The translations under genes and the position numbers were made by a program. A DNA stretch of 64,000 nucleotides from NCBI GenBank assembly GCA_018831195.1, contig JAHJDP010000109.1, positions 1 to 64,000 of the forward strand. Direction: 5' to 3'. How positions within the stretch are numbered: position 1 is the stretch's first letter; every line of letters begins with the position of its first letter. This document shows positions 26,525 through 35,522 of this stretch, piece after piece. Source of the DNA: Candidatus Eisenbacteria bacterium. GTDB lineage: Bacteria > Eisenbacteria > RBG-16-71-46 > CAIMUX01 > JAHJDP01. The notes beneath the pieces are model-generated. The model made no database searches. It worked only from the letters and a program-made list of their open reading frames with translations, and was not told the DNA's origin.

Positions 26525-28500
26525 GCGCGCTGAATGGAACATCACGGTCTTTTGTCCCGTTGAACCGGCGCTTCACCATGGCTTTCGCCATGGTCATTCT
26601 CGGCCTCGTCGGTTTGATGGCTCTGCTGATCGAATTCCAACACCGCAGCACGATTCGAAGTGAATCACGGGCCCGAACAATGGCCATCGCGCGATCGATT
26701 GCGGGATCGGCGGCGACATCATTGGTGGCGTACGACTATATCGCTCTTCAACAAATCGCCGACGGCGCGCATCGTCAGGATCCACTCATTCTCTATGTCA
26801 TTATTCATGACAAAGAAGGCCGGGTCGCCGGTCATAGCACCCATCCGGAATCGGTCGGCCGTTTGTTACAGGATTCCCGATCGATCCGGGCGCGGGCCAC
26901 CACCGAACCCCTGATCCAGGAGGGGAAAGGTGAGATCAAGGAGAGCTCCGCCAGCATTCTTGAGGTTGATCTGCCCGTTCGTCCCGACGGCCCGGCCGGG
27001 GTGCGATGGGGTACGGTCCGCGTCGGTCTCAGCTTGGAGTCGTTCCACCGCGAGATCGCCTTTGTCCGACGGTTGTTGATCGCTCAAGCCCTTCTGGGTC
27101 TCCTGCTCGGTGTTTTCGCCGGCCACATTCTATCGAGGCGTATCACAAGACCGATTAAGAAACTTGTTGAGGCGAGCCGGAATCTTGCCGAGGGACGCTG
27201 GGATTCAACGCTGAAAATCGAAACCGGGGATGAGATCGGGATTCTGGCCACTGCTTTCTCTGAGGCGGCCGGCAAACTGACGCAGAAAGAGAAAGAACTT
27301 CTGGATGCGCAGGATGAACTCCAAAAACTCAACGCCGGATTGGAGGAAACGGTCAGCCTGAGGACCGAAGAGTTGATGGCTTCCCGCAAGCTCTACCAGC
27401 TCCTGGTCGAGAACGCGCCGGATTCGTTTGTCTTGGTTCAGGACGAAAAGATCATCTTTGCCAACAAGGCTTTTGAAGAACTCTTCGGGCCATGGGAGCG
27501 GGATACGCCCGTGCATGCAAAACCCATAGCAGATGTCTTCCATCCCAGCCGCCGGGGTGAGATGAGTGGCGTTCTCAAAAAGGCCCTGCAAAGCGATGAG
27601 GCGTTTCTGAGCGAGACGCAGGGCGTCAGCGCATCGGGTGCGCCGCTCGAGTTGGAGATTCGTGGAAGGAAGGTCTCTTATCAGAATGAAACGGCTTTGG
27701 AATTTATCTTAGTCGACATCACGAATCGAAGACGGTTGTTGCGGCAACTGGTTCAGTCGGAAAGATTGCGGGCGATGGGAGAGGTGACGACCATGGTCGC
27801 GCACAACTTTAACAATGTGCTCGCCATCATGCTTGCCCGCTCACAGTTTCTCCGGATGCGGATCAAGGAAGAATCGCTTCAGAAGAGCCTGATCGCCATT
27901 GAACAAGCCGCACAGAAAGGCGCCGAAATTGTTCGCCGGATTCAGGAATTCTATGGCGAGGAGGTCGATCTTAAATTCACGGAAATTAGTGTCAACACGA
28001 CGCTGCGTGATGTTGTCGTTTTTGTTGAAAATTACTGGCAGGTTTCGAGGGGTGAGAGCTGGCATTCCATCCAGGTTGAATTGGATCTGCAGCCGACTCC
28101 TTTTGTTTGGGGCGCCGAGCCGCTGCTTCAAGACGCATTCAAACGTATTCTATTGAACTCCGCCGAAGCGATGCCGGAAGGCGGGCAGATTCGAATCCAC
28201 AGCGGTGCGGTGAACGATCAGGTCATTATCAGGATACAGGATAACGGTTCCGGTATGCCGCCGGAGGTCCTCCGGCGGGCCTTCGATCCCTTCTTTACGA
28301 CCAAAGGCTCCCGTTTGAGAGGTCTTGGCTTGCCCGCGGCGATGGGTGTCGTCCAGCGTCACCGAGGCCGCCTCGAATTGCAGAGCGAACCCAATCAGGG
28401 CACCCTTGTCGTGATTACCCTTCCCGCCGCGCGTCTGCATCAGAATCTGGTCGGACGGACAAACGAGCCACCCGCCGCAGATTCATCAAACGCCGCTTAA
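26521..28500 (+). CDS. Sensor histidine kinase (TM-HAMP-PAS-HK)
   Basis: A 659-residue kinase with a transmembrane helix at about 18-39, a periplasmic sensor of about 140 residues, a second helix at about 182-203 (LLIAQALLGLLLGVFAGHIL), HAMP (about 204-256), a coiled coil, PAS (about 285-405), and a dimerisation helix with phospho-acceptor His428 in MVAHNFNNVLAIML. The ATPase domain has RILLNSAEAMPEGGQI (N box), IQDNGSGMPPEV (G1) and GLGLPAAMGVVQRH (G2). The ATG overlaps the binding-protein stop, with AAAGGA upstream, so translation is coupled. No response regulator is encoded nearby. The likely role is sensing the state of the bound lipoprotein ligand; this is inference. Confidence 0.93.
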   Translation: MSALNGTSRSFVPLNRRFTMAFAMVILGLVGLMALLIEFQHRSTIRSESRARTMAIARSIAGSAATSLVAYDYIALQQIADGAHRQDPLILYVIIHDKEGRVAGHSTHPESVGRLLQDSRSIRARATTEPLIQEGKGEIKESSASILEVDLPVRPDGPAGVRWGTVRVGLSLESFHREIAFVRRLLIAQALLGLLLGVFAGHILSRRITRPIKKLVEASRNLAEGRWDSTLKIETGDEIGILATAFSEAAGKLTQKEKELLDAQDELQKLNAGLEETVSLRTEELMASRKLYQLLVENAPDSFVLVQDEKIIFANKAFEELFGPWERDTPVHAKPIADVFHPSRRGEMSGVLKKALQSDEAFLSETQGVSASGAPLELEIRGRKVSYQNETALEFILVDITNRRRLLRQLVQSERLRAMGEVTTMVAHNFNNVLAIMLARSQFLRMRIKEESLQKSLIAIEQAAQKGAEIVRRIQEFYGEEVDLKFTEISVNTTLRDVVVFVENYWQVSRGESWHSIQVELDLQPTPFVWGAEPLLQDAFKRILLNSAEAMPEGGQIRIHSGAVNDQVIIRIQDNGSGMPPEVLRRAFDPFFTTKGSRLRGLGLPAAMGVVQRHRGRLELQSEPNQGTLVVITLPAARLHQNLVGRTNEPPAADSSNAA

Positions 28501-28540
28501 GCTCCCACGTCAGAGCCCTTCAATGTCTAGTGGATCAAGA

Positions 28541-28558
28541 TATACCTGTTATACCTGT
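28541..28558. repeat. Short tandem repeat TATACCTGT x2
   Basis: Two adjacent exact copies of the 9-base unit TATACCTGT lie in the 68-base gap between the convergent kinase and HD-GYP genes. Two copies are too few to infer function. Confidence 0.4.
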
Positions 28559-28568
28559 TTCTGCTCTC

Positions 28569-29669
28569 TCAGGCCGCTGATTCATTCAGTTGATCACCCC
28601 CAAAATCATCCTGGGAGTCTTCTTGTGCCATTGAGTTTTTGCTCGTCATTAAAAGAATCAATTCGCGTAATAACTGGCAATTAAAGCTTCCCCTCATCTC
28701 CTCTTGCATAATCCTGAAGGCTGGAAATGATTCGATCGCATTCTTGTAAGGTCTCACGGTTGTCAGGGCATCGAAGACGTCAGCGAGTGATGCGATTTTG
28801 GCATACAAGTGAATTTCCGGCTCTCTCAAGCCACCGGGATAACCACGACCTGAGCATTTCTCATGATGTTGCAAGACAGTTGTCAAGACGGTGCGATCAA
28901 ACTGCCCGGTACTCTTTAATATTTCCATCCCCTTGGCTGGGTGCGTTTTGATAATATTCCACTCGCTCTCCGTTAGCGGCCCCTGTTTTTTAAGTATGGC
29001 GGGGTTGATTTCCGATTTCCCGATGTCATGCAGCAGAAGACTTGCGCCCAGGGAATTGAGTTCCAGAGTGCTGAAGCCGAATCTTTTCCCCAAAGCAATG
29101 CCAAAAACACAAACATTCATTGAATGCGTATAAGTCGCATAATCGTAGGCCATAATCCTTATAATGCTGGCCAGGCAAGCGCGCCCCCTTAAAATATGGG
29201 TAACAGTATTCTTTACCATTTTCTTTGTTCGCAACACATTCTCTGAGGAAGTGGGATCTTCGAACATATCTTGCACCAATTTTGTCGCTGATTTGTATAG
29301 AATTGTTGACTTTTTAATTTCCGGTATTTTGGGATCATCAAGAATGTGTCCAAGATAGGTTTCTATGTAACTATTATAGCGGTGGCGCTGACTTGTCGGA
29401 ATAAAAACGGTGGGGATTTTGGCTTTTTTGAATGAAGCTTTTGACGCCTCCGTGAAATTTTCTCCGGCTGAATGTACCTGTACGTATCTGCCGAGTGCGT
29501 GTTTGTTGTAAAGGTCGAATTCAAGCGTCTGATCAATCTGAAGATTACGAACGGGGATATCAAAGTAACTACTTTCAGTATTTTGATGGTTTTTGGGGAG
29601 GGATGGTACGATGTCAGGACCGAGCTGGCGGCCCATTTGAGTCGGCTTTTCTGAACGGATTTGCCCCAT
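28569..29669 (-). CDS. HD-GYP domain protein (cyclic-di-GMP phosphodiesterase)
   Basis: A 366-residue protein. The N-terminal ~100 residues resemble the leader domain found in many HD-GYP proteins (FDIPVRNLQIDQTLEFDLY). The HD-GYP domain spans about 160-330: HSMNVCVFGIALGKRFGF, LLHDIGKSEINPAIL (HD metal site), QHHEKCSGRGYPGGL (GYP motif) and ASLADVFDALTTVRPYK. These enzymes hydrolyse cyclic-di-GMP. There are no membrane segments. The gene and its 5' region are visibly more A+T-rich than the neighbours, suggesting possible transfer. It converges on the kinase gene. Confidence 0.93.
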   Translation of the reverse strand: MGQIRSEKPTQMGRQLGPDIVPSLPKNHQNTESSYFDIPVRNLQIDQTLEFDLYNKHALGRYVQVHSAGENFTEASKASFKKAKIPTVFIPTSQRHRYNSYIETYLGHILDDPKIPEIKKSTILYKSATKLVQDMFEDPTSSENVLRTKKMVKNTVTHILRGRACLASIIRIMAYDYATYTHSMNVCVFGIALGKRFGFSTLELNSLGASLLLHDIGKSEINPAILKKQGPLTESEWNIIKTHPAKGMEILKSTGQFDRTVLTTVLQHHEKCSGRGYPGGLREPEIHLYAKIASLADVFDALTTVRPYKNAIESFPAFRIMQEEMRGSFNCQLLRELILLMTSKNSMAQEDSQDDFGGDQLNESAA

Positions 29670-29966
29670 CTCACCATCTCGCTCTTTAAATTCCTGGTCG
29701 CATTGGTAACAAACATACTAATCGATATCAGAAGACTCATCGGATTTTGTGCCTGAAATGTTGAGTATAACGCGGATAATTTAGAAGGAATTATGTTTAC
29801 TACTGTATGGTTAGTGGCCTATTGTAAATCTTAAAAATAATACTATACCCTGGATTTGATAGGAACCGGAATTCCAAAGCCGCTCAATTCTTCTCTATGA
29901 GGAACTGAATATCTTCCCGTATCATAGTTCTGGACCTCTATTGATTGACCAATGGGGAATATTCAA

Positions 29967-30851
29967 ATGACTCAAGTGCTGGAACGATGCTATCACGATG
30001 AAGGCTATTTCATGGCACATGGCGGGTTTCGGCTTTTTGAGCAGATTTGGCGGGCGGAGAATCAGAGAGGTCTTGTATTGATCGTCCATGGGTATGCAGA
30101 ACACAGCTCCCGCTATCATGCCGCCGCCGCCCACTTCAACAATAGTGGGCTCTCCGTCTACTCATTCGACCTGCGGGGGCATGGCCGGTCACAAGGAGCC
30201 CGGTCTTGCATCCATTCATTTGATGAATATCTTGACGATTTGAAAATAGTCTTTTGCCGGGTACGAAAGCGATGGGGGAGGGCGCCACTCTTTTTGCTGG
30301 GGCATAGCATGGGTGGTCTTATAGCCCCCTTGTATCTCCTCCGTGAAGACCCGAAACTTGACGGCCTCATCCTTAGCGCCCCCCTCATCCAGCTGGGGCG
30401 TGACTATCCCAGCGTTCCCGACCGTATCATTTTCGCCTTGGGGAAATTCCTTCCAAAGTTTCCAACTGCACGGTTGAAAACAGCCTCCCTGTCCCATGAC
30501 CCCGGTGTGGTGGAGCAATACAGGAACGATGCGATGGTCTACCATGGCCGGACACCGGCTCGAACGGCGGCGGAAATGACGCGGGCGATTCGGGTGATTC
30601 GATTGGAAATGAAAAAAATCGAGTGTCCGCTGATGATCCTGCACGGTGATGAGGATTCAATAACGGATATCCGGGGAAGCCGGGAATTATTTTCCTGTGC
30701 CGGTTCCCCGGACAAATCCCTGAAAGTCTATGACGGTCTATATCATGAACTTCTACATGAGCCCGGGAAAGAGCGAATCCTCGATGAGATATCCGGATGG
30801 ATCAATAAGCGCCTCCAATCCTCATCTTGCCAGAACAACTCTCTCGGTTAA
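29967..30851 (+). CDS. Alpha/beta hydrolase, monoacylglycerol-lipase-like (S33 'Hydrolase_4')
   Basis: About 294 residues. The oxyanion region is VLIVHGYAEHSSRYHAAA, the next block is YSFDLRGHGRSQGAR, and the nucleophile elbow is LLGHSMGGLIAPLYL (Ser). The acid lies in LHGDEDSIT and the catalytic His in YHELLHEPGKE. The order and spacing fit the monoglyceride lipase / lysophospholipase group. I prefer ATG 29967 (GGGGAA upstream); ATG 29952 is the alternative. There is no signal peptide, so it is cytoplasmic. Its last 30 bases overlap the convergent secreted-protein gene. Confidence 0.92.
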   Translation: MTQVLERCYHDEGYFMAHGGFRLFEQIWRAENQRGLVLIVHGYAEHSSRYHAAAAHFNNSGLSVYSFDLRGHGRSQGARSCIHSFDEYLDDLKIVFCRVRKRWGRAPLFLLGHSMGGLIAPLYLLREDPKLDGLILSAPLIQLGRDYPSVPDRIIFALGKFLPKFPTARLKTASLSHDPGVVEQYRNDAMVYHGRTPARTAAEMTRAIRVIRLEMKKIECPLMILHGDEDSITDIRGSRELFSCAGSPDKSLKVYDGLYHELLHEPGKERILDEISGWINKRLQSSSCQNNSLG

Positions 30852-33050
30852 GGAGAGATCCCTGGTCTTCAGCTGGTAAAAATATGTACCCGAGACAACA
30901 TGTCGGCCGGCATTATCACGGCCGTTCCACTGCGTCATGAAAGATCCCGCGTTGTGTCTTTCGGATTGAACGAGTTCCCGCACAAGCCTGCCCGATACGC
31001 TATATATTCGCAGAGAAAGGGGGCCGGCCTCCGGCAGTTCATAACGGATCTGACTTCGATCCTTGAAGGGGGCAGGGTAGCTGCTGAGAGCGAGTTCCGA
31101 GGGAATCGACGAAGCAGGCTCTTCAATGCCGGAGACTTCACCTTCCACAATCCCGCCGAACATCAACTCACCCGAGAACATAAAGGACCATGCGCCGCCC
31201 GGGGCCTTGGTGAAACTGTGGCCGTACTGACTCTCATCATGGCCGACCGTATTATTTTCGACACCCTCAACGAGACCGATAAAGAAAGATCCGCCGGTAA
31301 ATGAGGGCTGCATGAACTCGGGGATCTCAAGAATGTTCCAGCCCGCTCGAAGCATGCTCGCCGGGTATTGCGCCTGAGCAAGCGTCGACCCGGGGAACCC
31401 ACCGGCGTCATCGGCCGCGACCTTCATGGTGACAGGGGCATCGCTGAAACCGGAAAAGTAGACAGCCACCTTTGTTAAGGTCAATTCCTCCGCACTGGGC
31501 AAATCCAAGCTTGCCGACAATTCTCCATTCAGGCCGCCGGCCTGGATGCCCGATTCCGCGGTTCCGTCGTCATTGGAGCAACCCGATTCCCCGGGCCCGA
31601 GAGAATAAGCGAGGACTTCATTGGAGTCGATTGATTGATAAACATTAAATCCGTTTTGCAACTCGGCCGTCACGACATAGTAGTTGGACTGGCTGAATCC
31701 CGGCGAAGCGAACTCGATTGAAAGATCTTCCGGCATGGCTTGGGCCTGCAGAGAATAGGGGCCGCCGATAGATGTGGAATGATAAATATTGTAGGCGTTC
31801 AACCAATAGGTACTTGCGGGCGGATCCCAAGAGAGCGTCGTCGTCCCATTATCAAATAAATCGGTGAAAAGATTCTGTGGAGGCTCATTCAGGTTGTAGA
31901 GTGTAATCACAAAGGTTTCCGTGTCGGTACCATTGCCGTTATCGGCCTCGACCGTCACGGTATTTTCTCCGACCTGAACGCTGGTCGGCGTCCAATTAAT
32001 CATCCCGGTGACTTCATCAATCGTCATGCCCTCTGGGGCCGCCAGAAGCGCAAAAGAGGGATCAGGGATACCTGATGATTCAACATCATAAGTATATGCG
32101 GTATATGTTTCGAAGATGGCATGATCCGGAATAGGTGCAATGACCGGGGCCGCGGTAGGATTGCTGTTTTCAAATTGGCGGACAAAAGAAGAGGCGATTG
32201 TGAAGTTGTCCGGCGGCATTCCGGTTTCTGAGACCGTCGAGACGATTTCAACAATGAGGTCGGAATCGACGCCGATCCAATCATAGATGCGGTTGTATTG
32301 CGTGCTCACCGGATACCATTGATCAATCCAGACATAAACGGCGCTTGTCTGCTCTGTATTGATCCGGATGGCATCGATCGGACCGAGATTGGGGAGAATG
32401 ACAGTTCCCCAGGCATCAGCCTCGGCATTGATAGTGAGGTCGATTCTGATGTCCAGGACCATCGTGTCCCACATCTGGAATTGGTAGGTCGTCGATAGAA
32501 GCCAGTTGTCGCCATAGGCCAAGGGATCTGGAAAATCGAGAATGGGAGGCGTGAAGACGGACCAGTCATCTGTCGAAGCATTGCCGTCCGGCCAGAAGTA
32601 CCCGTAATTCGTGCGACCCTGCGCCGCGATCTGATCGAGGTACATCCAAGCCTGGCCGCCGCCGATCTCTTCGGTCATCCTCTGGGAGAAGTCGGCAAGA
32701 GCATAATGGTCACCCGCAAAAAATCCGGCGCCGGGGTCATCGCCGTCATCGGTCGCGACATAATCGAAGCGCTTGATCTCGCCGGTGGGCCCGGTGGTGA
32801 AATCCCACGTCTGAGGTCCGCCGATTGTTCCCAACAACCCCGAAACTGAAGCATTGGAGGTGTTGGAATGAACGCGATAATAGTCGCCGATTTCCTGAAA
32901 GAAGTCGTCTGAGGTAAGGATCGGGGCATCCCGGTCCAACCGGCCTGTCGAAAAATCGGCGCTATTGGCTGATGTGACAAGGAGGGGGATGGCGAAAAAG
33001 ATCGCTAAACCCCACCTCAAGCTTCTTTTGTGATTCTGTCGTTGCGCCAT
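30822..33050 (-). CDS. Secreted modular protein with Ig/FN3-like domains and FlgD-like C-terminal sorting domain
   Basis: A 742-residue exported protein. A signal peptide (about 1-30, WGLAIFFAIPLLVTSANSA) is followed by a ~270-residue beta-rich domain I do not recognise, a putative Ig domain of the PIG type (PAPEGMTIDEVTGMINWTPT-like region at about 335-385), an FN3-like module, and a segment with LDLPSAEELTLTKVAVYFSG. The last ~80 residues form a FlgD-like/type IX-type domain (YSVSGRLVRELVQ to VVLAR). The start has GGAGG six bases upstream. It is probably transported across the outer membrane and attached or released. The substrate is unknown. Confidence 0.85.
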   Translation of the reverse strand: MAQRQNHKRSLRWGLAIFFAIPLLVTSANSADFSTGRLDRDAPILTSDDFFQEIGDYYRVHSNTSNASVSGLLGTIGGPQTWDFTTGPTGEIKRFDYVATDDGDDPGAGFFAGDHYALADFSQRMTEEIGGGQAWMYLDQIAAQGRTNYGYFWPDGNASTDDWSVFTPPILDFPDPLAYGDNWLLSTTYQFQMWDTMVLDIRIDLTINAEADAWGTVILPNLGPIDAIRINTEQTSAVYVWIDQWYPVSTQYNRIYDWIGVDSDLIVEIVSTVSETGMPPDNFTIASSFVRQFENSNPTAAPVIAPIPDHAIFETYTAYTYDVESSGIPDPSFALLAAPEGMTIDEVTGMINWTPTSVQVGENTVTVEADNGNGTDTETFVITLYNLNEPPQNLFTDLFDNGTTTLSWDPPASTYWLNAYNIYHSTSIGGPYSLQAQAMPEDLSIEFASPGFSQSNYYVVTAELQNGFNVYQSIDSNEVLAYSLGPGESGCSNDDGTAESGIQAGGLNGELSASLDLPSAEELTLTKVAVYFSGFSDAPVTMKVAADDAGGFPGSTLAQAQYPASMLRAGWNILEIPEFMQPSFTGGSFFIGLVEGVENNTVGHDESQYGHSFTKAPGGAWSFMFSGELMFGGIVEGEVSGIEEPASSIPSELALSSYPAPFKDRSQIRYELPEAGPLSLRIYSVSGRLVRELVQSERHNAGSFMTQWNGRDNAGRHVVSGTYFYQLKTRDLSLTERVVLAR

Positions 33051-33256
33051 CCCAAACCTCCGTCTCTATCGCGGGTGATGAGGTGATTCCATACATTACT
33101 TCGACAATATCCTACTACATATCATGCTCTTAGGCAAGGGATCCTTGCACGGACGGGGCGGTGCAATCGACAAGCCGATGCCGGAGAGACTTGATCCTGT
33201 GACGCGGTGAATCTAGGATGCAGGGGGGTGACCGGGTGATTTGAGGGGGAGATTAA

Positions 33257-33598
33257 ATGGATTTGAATAAGATAAAGCGCGCCGGCGATGCGGTGATTCT
33301 TCCCTTTCCCAGTGGAAGACCCAATGAAGCGGGGCGGCGTGGTTTCAGTGATGTGTTGATGGCTTTGGCGCGTGAGGGGAAATGCAAACGAATTGTCATT
33401 GATTTGGTGGAAACGACCTGGTTCTCGAGCATTGATCTTGGCGTGCTGGCATTTGCTCTACGAGAGTGCAACCAGCGTAATATTGCTCTTATGCTGGCGC
33501 GGGTCAATAAACAGGCGTTGCGGGTTTTCGAAGTGACAAGGATGAATGCTGTCTTCTCAATGTACGATACCGTGGAAGAGGCGCTGGGGACGGGTTGA
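33257..33598 (+). CDS. STAS-domain protein (anti-sigma-factor-antagonist-like)
   Basis: A 113-residue single STAS domain. The phosphorylatable-Ser region reads TTWFSSIDLGVLAFAL, preceded by the strand RIVIDLVETT, and the last helices fit SpoIIAA-type proteins. STAS proteins bind anti-sigma kinases and switch by Ser phosphorylation. No partner kinase (RsbW-like) is next to it. The GAGGGGGA ribosome site is strong. The upstream gap (33,051-33,256) is shared with the divergent secreted-protein gene and should hold both promoters. Confidence 0.88.
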   Translation: MDLNKIKRAGDAVILPFPSGRPNEAGRRGFSDVLMALAREGKCKRIVIDLVETTWFSSIDLGVLAFALRECNQRNIALMLARVNKQALRVFEVTRMNAVFSMYDTVEEALGTG

Positions 33599-33604
33599 TG
33601 TGTG

Positions 33605-34498
33605 CTATAACCCCCGGAGAAACTCCGGCCTGAGGGACACATCGCCGCGCAGCGCGGCGTCGATCGCGGCGAGGATCTCTGCTTTGTTTCTCGGCAGGGT
33701 GCCGCCGAGCGGCAGGTAGTTCGACGCGTGATTGGCGCGGAGGATGGAGCCATCCAATTCCAGATCTTCTACAATCCAACGGAGTTCCTGAAGCGATTCC
33801 ATCGGGGTCAGTTGGTCAAACTCCCCGGCGCCGGCCTGGTCGTATAATTCGGTTTTATCGATTAAAGTCACGGTAAGGAAGGAGGTGAAGCGGGGGTTCA
33901 TCTGATTGAGAATTTCCGCCGACCTCTTCGCATGACGGTAGCTTAGCCTGGCGCCCCCGAGCCCGAGAAGCGTCATTACGCTTGTTTTCATACCGGCCGC
34001 CTGCATGCGCCGCACAGCCTCCACCATCTGCACCGCTGTGCACCCTTTGTTGATCCGCTCCAGGACTTCTTCATCGCCGCTTTCAAGACCGAGATACCCA
34101 AGAGTGAGTTTGTTCTCGACGAGTTGGCGCAGCTCTTCATCAGATTTGCCGCGAAAGTTGTGTTCATAGGTGTAGATGCCGACCCGGTGGAGATCCGGGA
34201 AAGTTACCTGCAGCTTCTTGAGAATGCGCAAGAGCTTTTCAGTCTTCAGGCAGAGAGCATCGCCGTCGGCCAAAAAGACCCGGCGGACACCCGGTCCCAA
34301 TTGGCACCTGGCCTCGTCAATAAAGGCAAAAACCTCGGCTTCGGGTGTAACGCGAAAATTCTTCTCTCGATACATCCGGCAGAAGGTGCACTTGTTCCAG
34401 CTGCAACCCAGTGTGACCTGGATAATTAAACTGCGGGCCTCGCTGGGGGGCCTGTAAACGCTACCCGTGTACTCCATGGGGGCAGTATACTGACTCAT
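33605..34498 (-). CDS. Radical SAM protein, Elp3/HemN-like
   Basis: About 297 residues. The iron-sulfur site is CSWNKCTFC (residues ~32-40), a C-X4-C-X2-C variant of the usual C-X3-C-X2-C. The next blocks are RRVFLADGDALCL, LGYLGLESGDEEVLERINKG and KTSVMTLLGLGG, all typical of B12-independent Elp3/MiaB-like radical SAM proteins. The reaction is unknown. The start is uncertain: the ATG at 34498 abuts the ATG of the divergent PAP2 gene (CATATG, 34496-34501), and ATG 34477 is an alternative. It converges on the STAS gene with a six-base gap. Confidence 0.9.
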   Translation of the reverse strand: MSQYTAPMEYTGSVYRPPSEARSLIIQVTLGCSWNKCTFCRMYREKNFRVTPEAEVFAFIDEARCQLGPGVRRVFLADGDALCLKTEKLLRILKKLQVTFPDLHRVGIYTYEHNFRGKSDEELRQLVENKLTLGYLGLESGDEEVLERINKGCTAVQMVEAVRRMQAAGMKTSVMTLLGLGGARLSYRHAKRSAEILNQMNPRFTSFLTVTLIDKTELYDQAGAGEFDQLTPMESLQELRWIVEDLELDGSILRANHASNYLPLGGTLPRNKAEILAAIDAALRGDVSLRPEFLRGL

Positions 34499-35287
34499 AT
34501 GTGTTCGAAGCAAACCATGTGGAGACGGGTGGTGCTGCCGGCAGTCCTTCTTTTTGTGGGATCAGGATGCGCCACGCTTCCAAAAGCCCCCGGAAGAAAG
34601 CCGTTCCATGCTGCGGTTATGGATGCGGCGCTTGATCCCCAGACCTGGATCCCAGCCACCGCGGCTCTTCTCATCCAGATCGACGGCACGGACACGCGCA
34701 TCAGTGAGTGGGGCGCTGATGCGACACCCATCTTTGGTTCCCGTCACGCGGCGTCCCGGGCAAGCGACAATCTTCGCCTTGCCACTGTCGGCCTATACGT
34801 TTCCACTTTGCTCGCGACGCCCAGCGGAACGAAGGTCGATCAATGGCTTATGCGCAAGCTTAGGGTGGGCGCCGTGGGAGTGGGTGCGCAGATTCTGACA
34901 TCCGGCGCTGTAGGATTGTTAAAGGAAGGAACGGGGAGGACGCGCCCCGATGACACAGATGACCTGAGCTTCCCCTCCGGGCACGCCGCCAGTTCTTCGC
35001 TGCATGCAACTCTCGCCTCCCGAAATATCGAAAGTCTGAGCCTATCGAACCGATGGCAAGCGGGATTGCAGATCGGATGTATCAGCACGGCGGCCGCCTG
35101 TGGATGGGCCAGGGTTGAGGGTCGCCATCATTATCCCTCGGATGTTCTCACCGGCTTTGCCCTGGGGCATTTTATCGGGGTTTTAATGACGGATGTTTTG
35201 CTTGGATTCTCGGGGATGGAAAATGTGAATTTTGTCGCAACCAAGGCTAAGGATGAGACTTCATTTGGAATAAACCTCCATTTCTAG
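34499..35287 (+). CDS. PAP2-family phosphatase with lipoprotein signal
   Basis: A 262-residue protein (or 256 from ATG 34517). A lipobox-type signal peptide ends VGSGC. The PAP2 motifs are KEGTGRTRPD (motif 1), FPSGHAASSS (motif 2) and ARVEGRHHYPSDV (motif 3), with the catalytic His residues present. The enzyme should dephosphorylate a lipid or undecaprenyl phosphate in the periplasm. Most PAP2 enzymes are multi-pass membrane proteins; this one has weak hydrophobic segments and appears lipid-anchored. No clear ribosome site was found. Confidence 0.88.
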   Translation: MCSKQTMWRRVVLPAVLLFVGSGCATLPKAPGRKPFHAAVMDAALDPQTWIPATAALLIQIDGTDTRISEWGADATPIFGSRHAASRASDNLRLATVGLYVSTLLATPSGTKVDQWLMRKLRVGAVGVGAQILTSGAVGLLKEGTGRTRPDDTDDLSFPSGHAASSSLHATLASRNIESLSLSNRWQAGLQIGCISTAAACGWARVEGRHHYPSDVLTGFALGHFIGVLMTDVLLGFSGMENVNFVATKAKDETSFGINLHF

Positions 35288-35432
35288 ATTCCCTTCATTC
35301 CATGTGAGCTTCGAATGGGTGCAAATATGGAGTATTCGCTTCAGCGTCACGCTTGTCCCCGCGGGGGGTGGGTTGGGAGGGACAAATAATCCGCCCTGCG
35401 AAGCCCCGCAACCCTTTGGCGCCGAACCCCGT

Positions 35433-35479
35433 AAAAAGCTGCAGTCGATAAGAAAGGTTTGAACGATTCGGGCTTTTTT
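35433..35479 (+). terminator. Possible terminator after the PAP2 gene
   Basis: AAAAAGC (35433-35439) can pair with GCTTTTT (35472-35478), giving a stem around a large 32-base loop and ending in a six-T run. The large loop makes this a weak candidate. Confidence 0.25.
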
Positions 35480-35522
35480 ACCGTCTATCTAAAGGTGGCT
35501 GCGGGGTAGAGGAGGAGTCGAT

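Noticed and set aside
35360-35480. Cyclic-di-GMP or cobalamin riboswitch before the DUF5916 gene
   Set aside because: Short similarity to GCAAAGCC-type motifs was noticed, but the full consensus and pairing could not be built.
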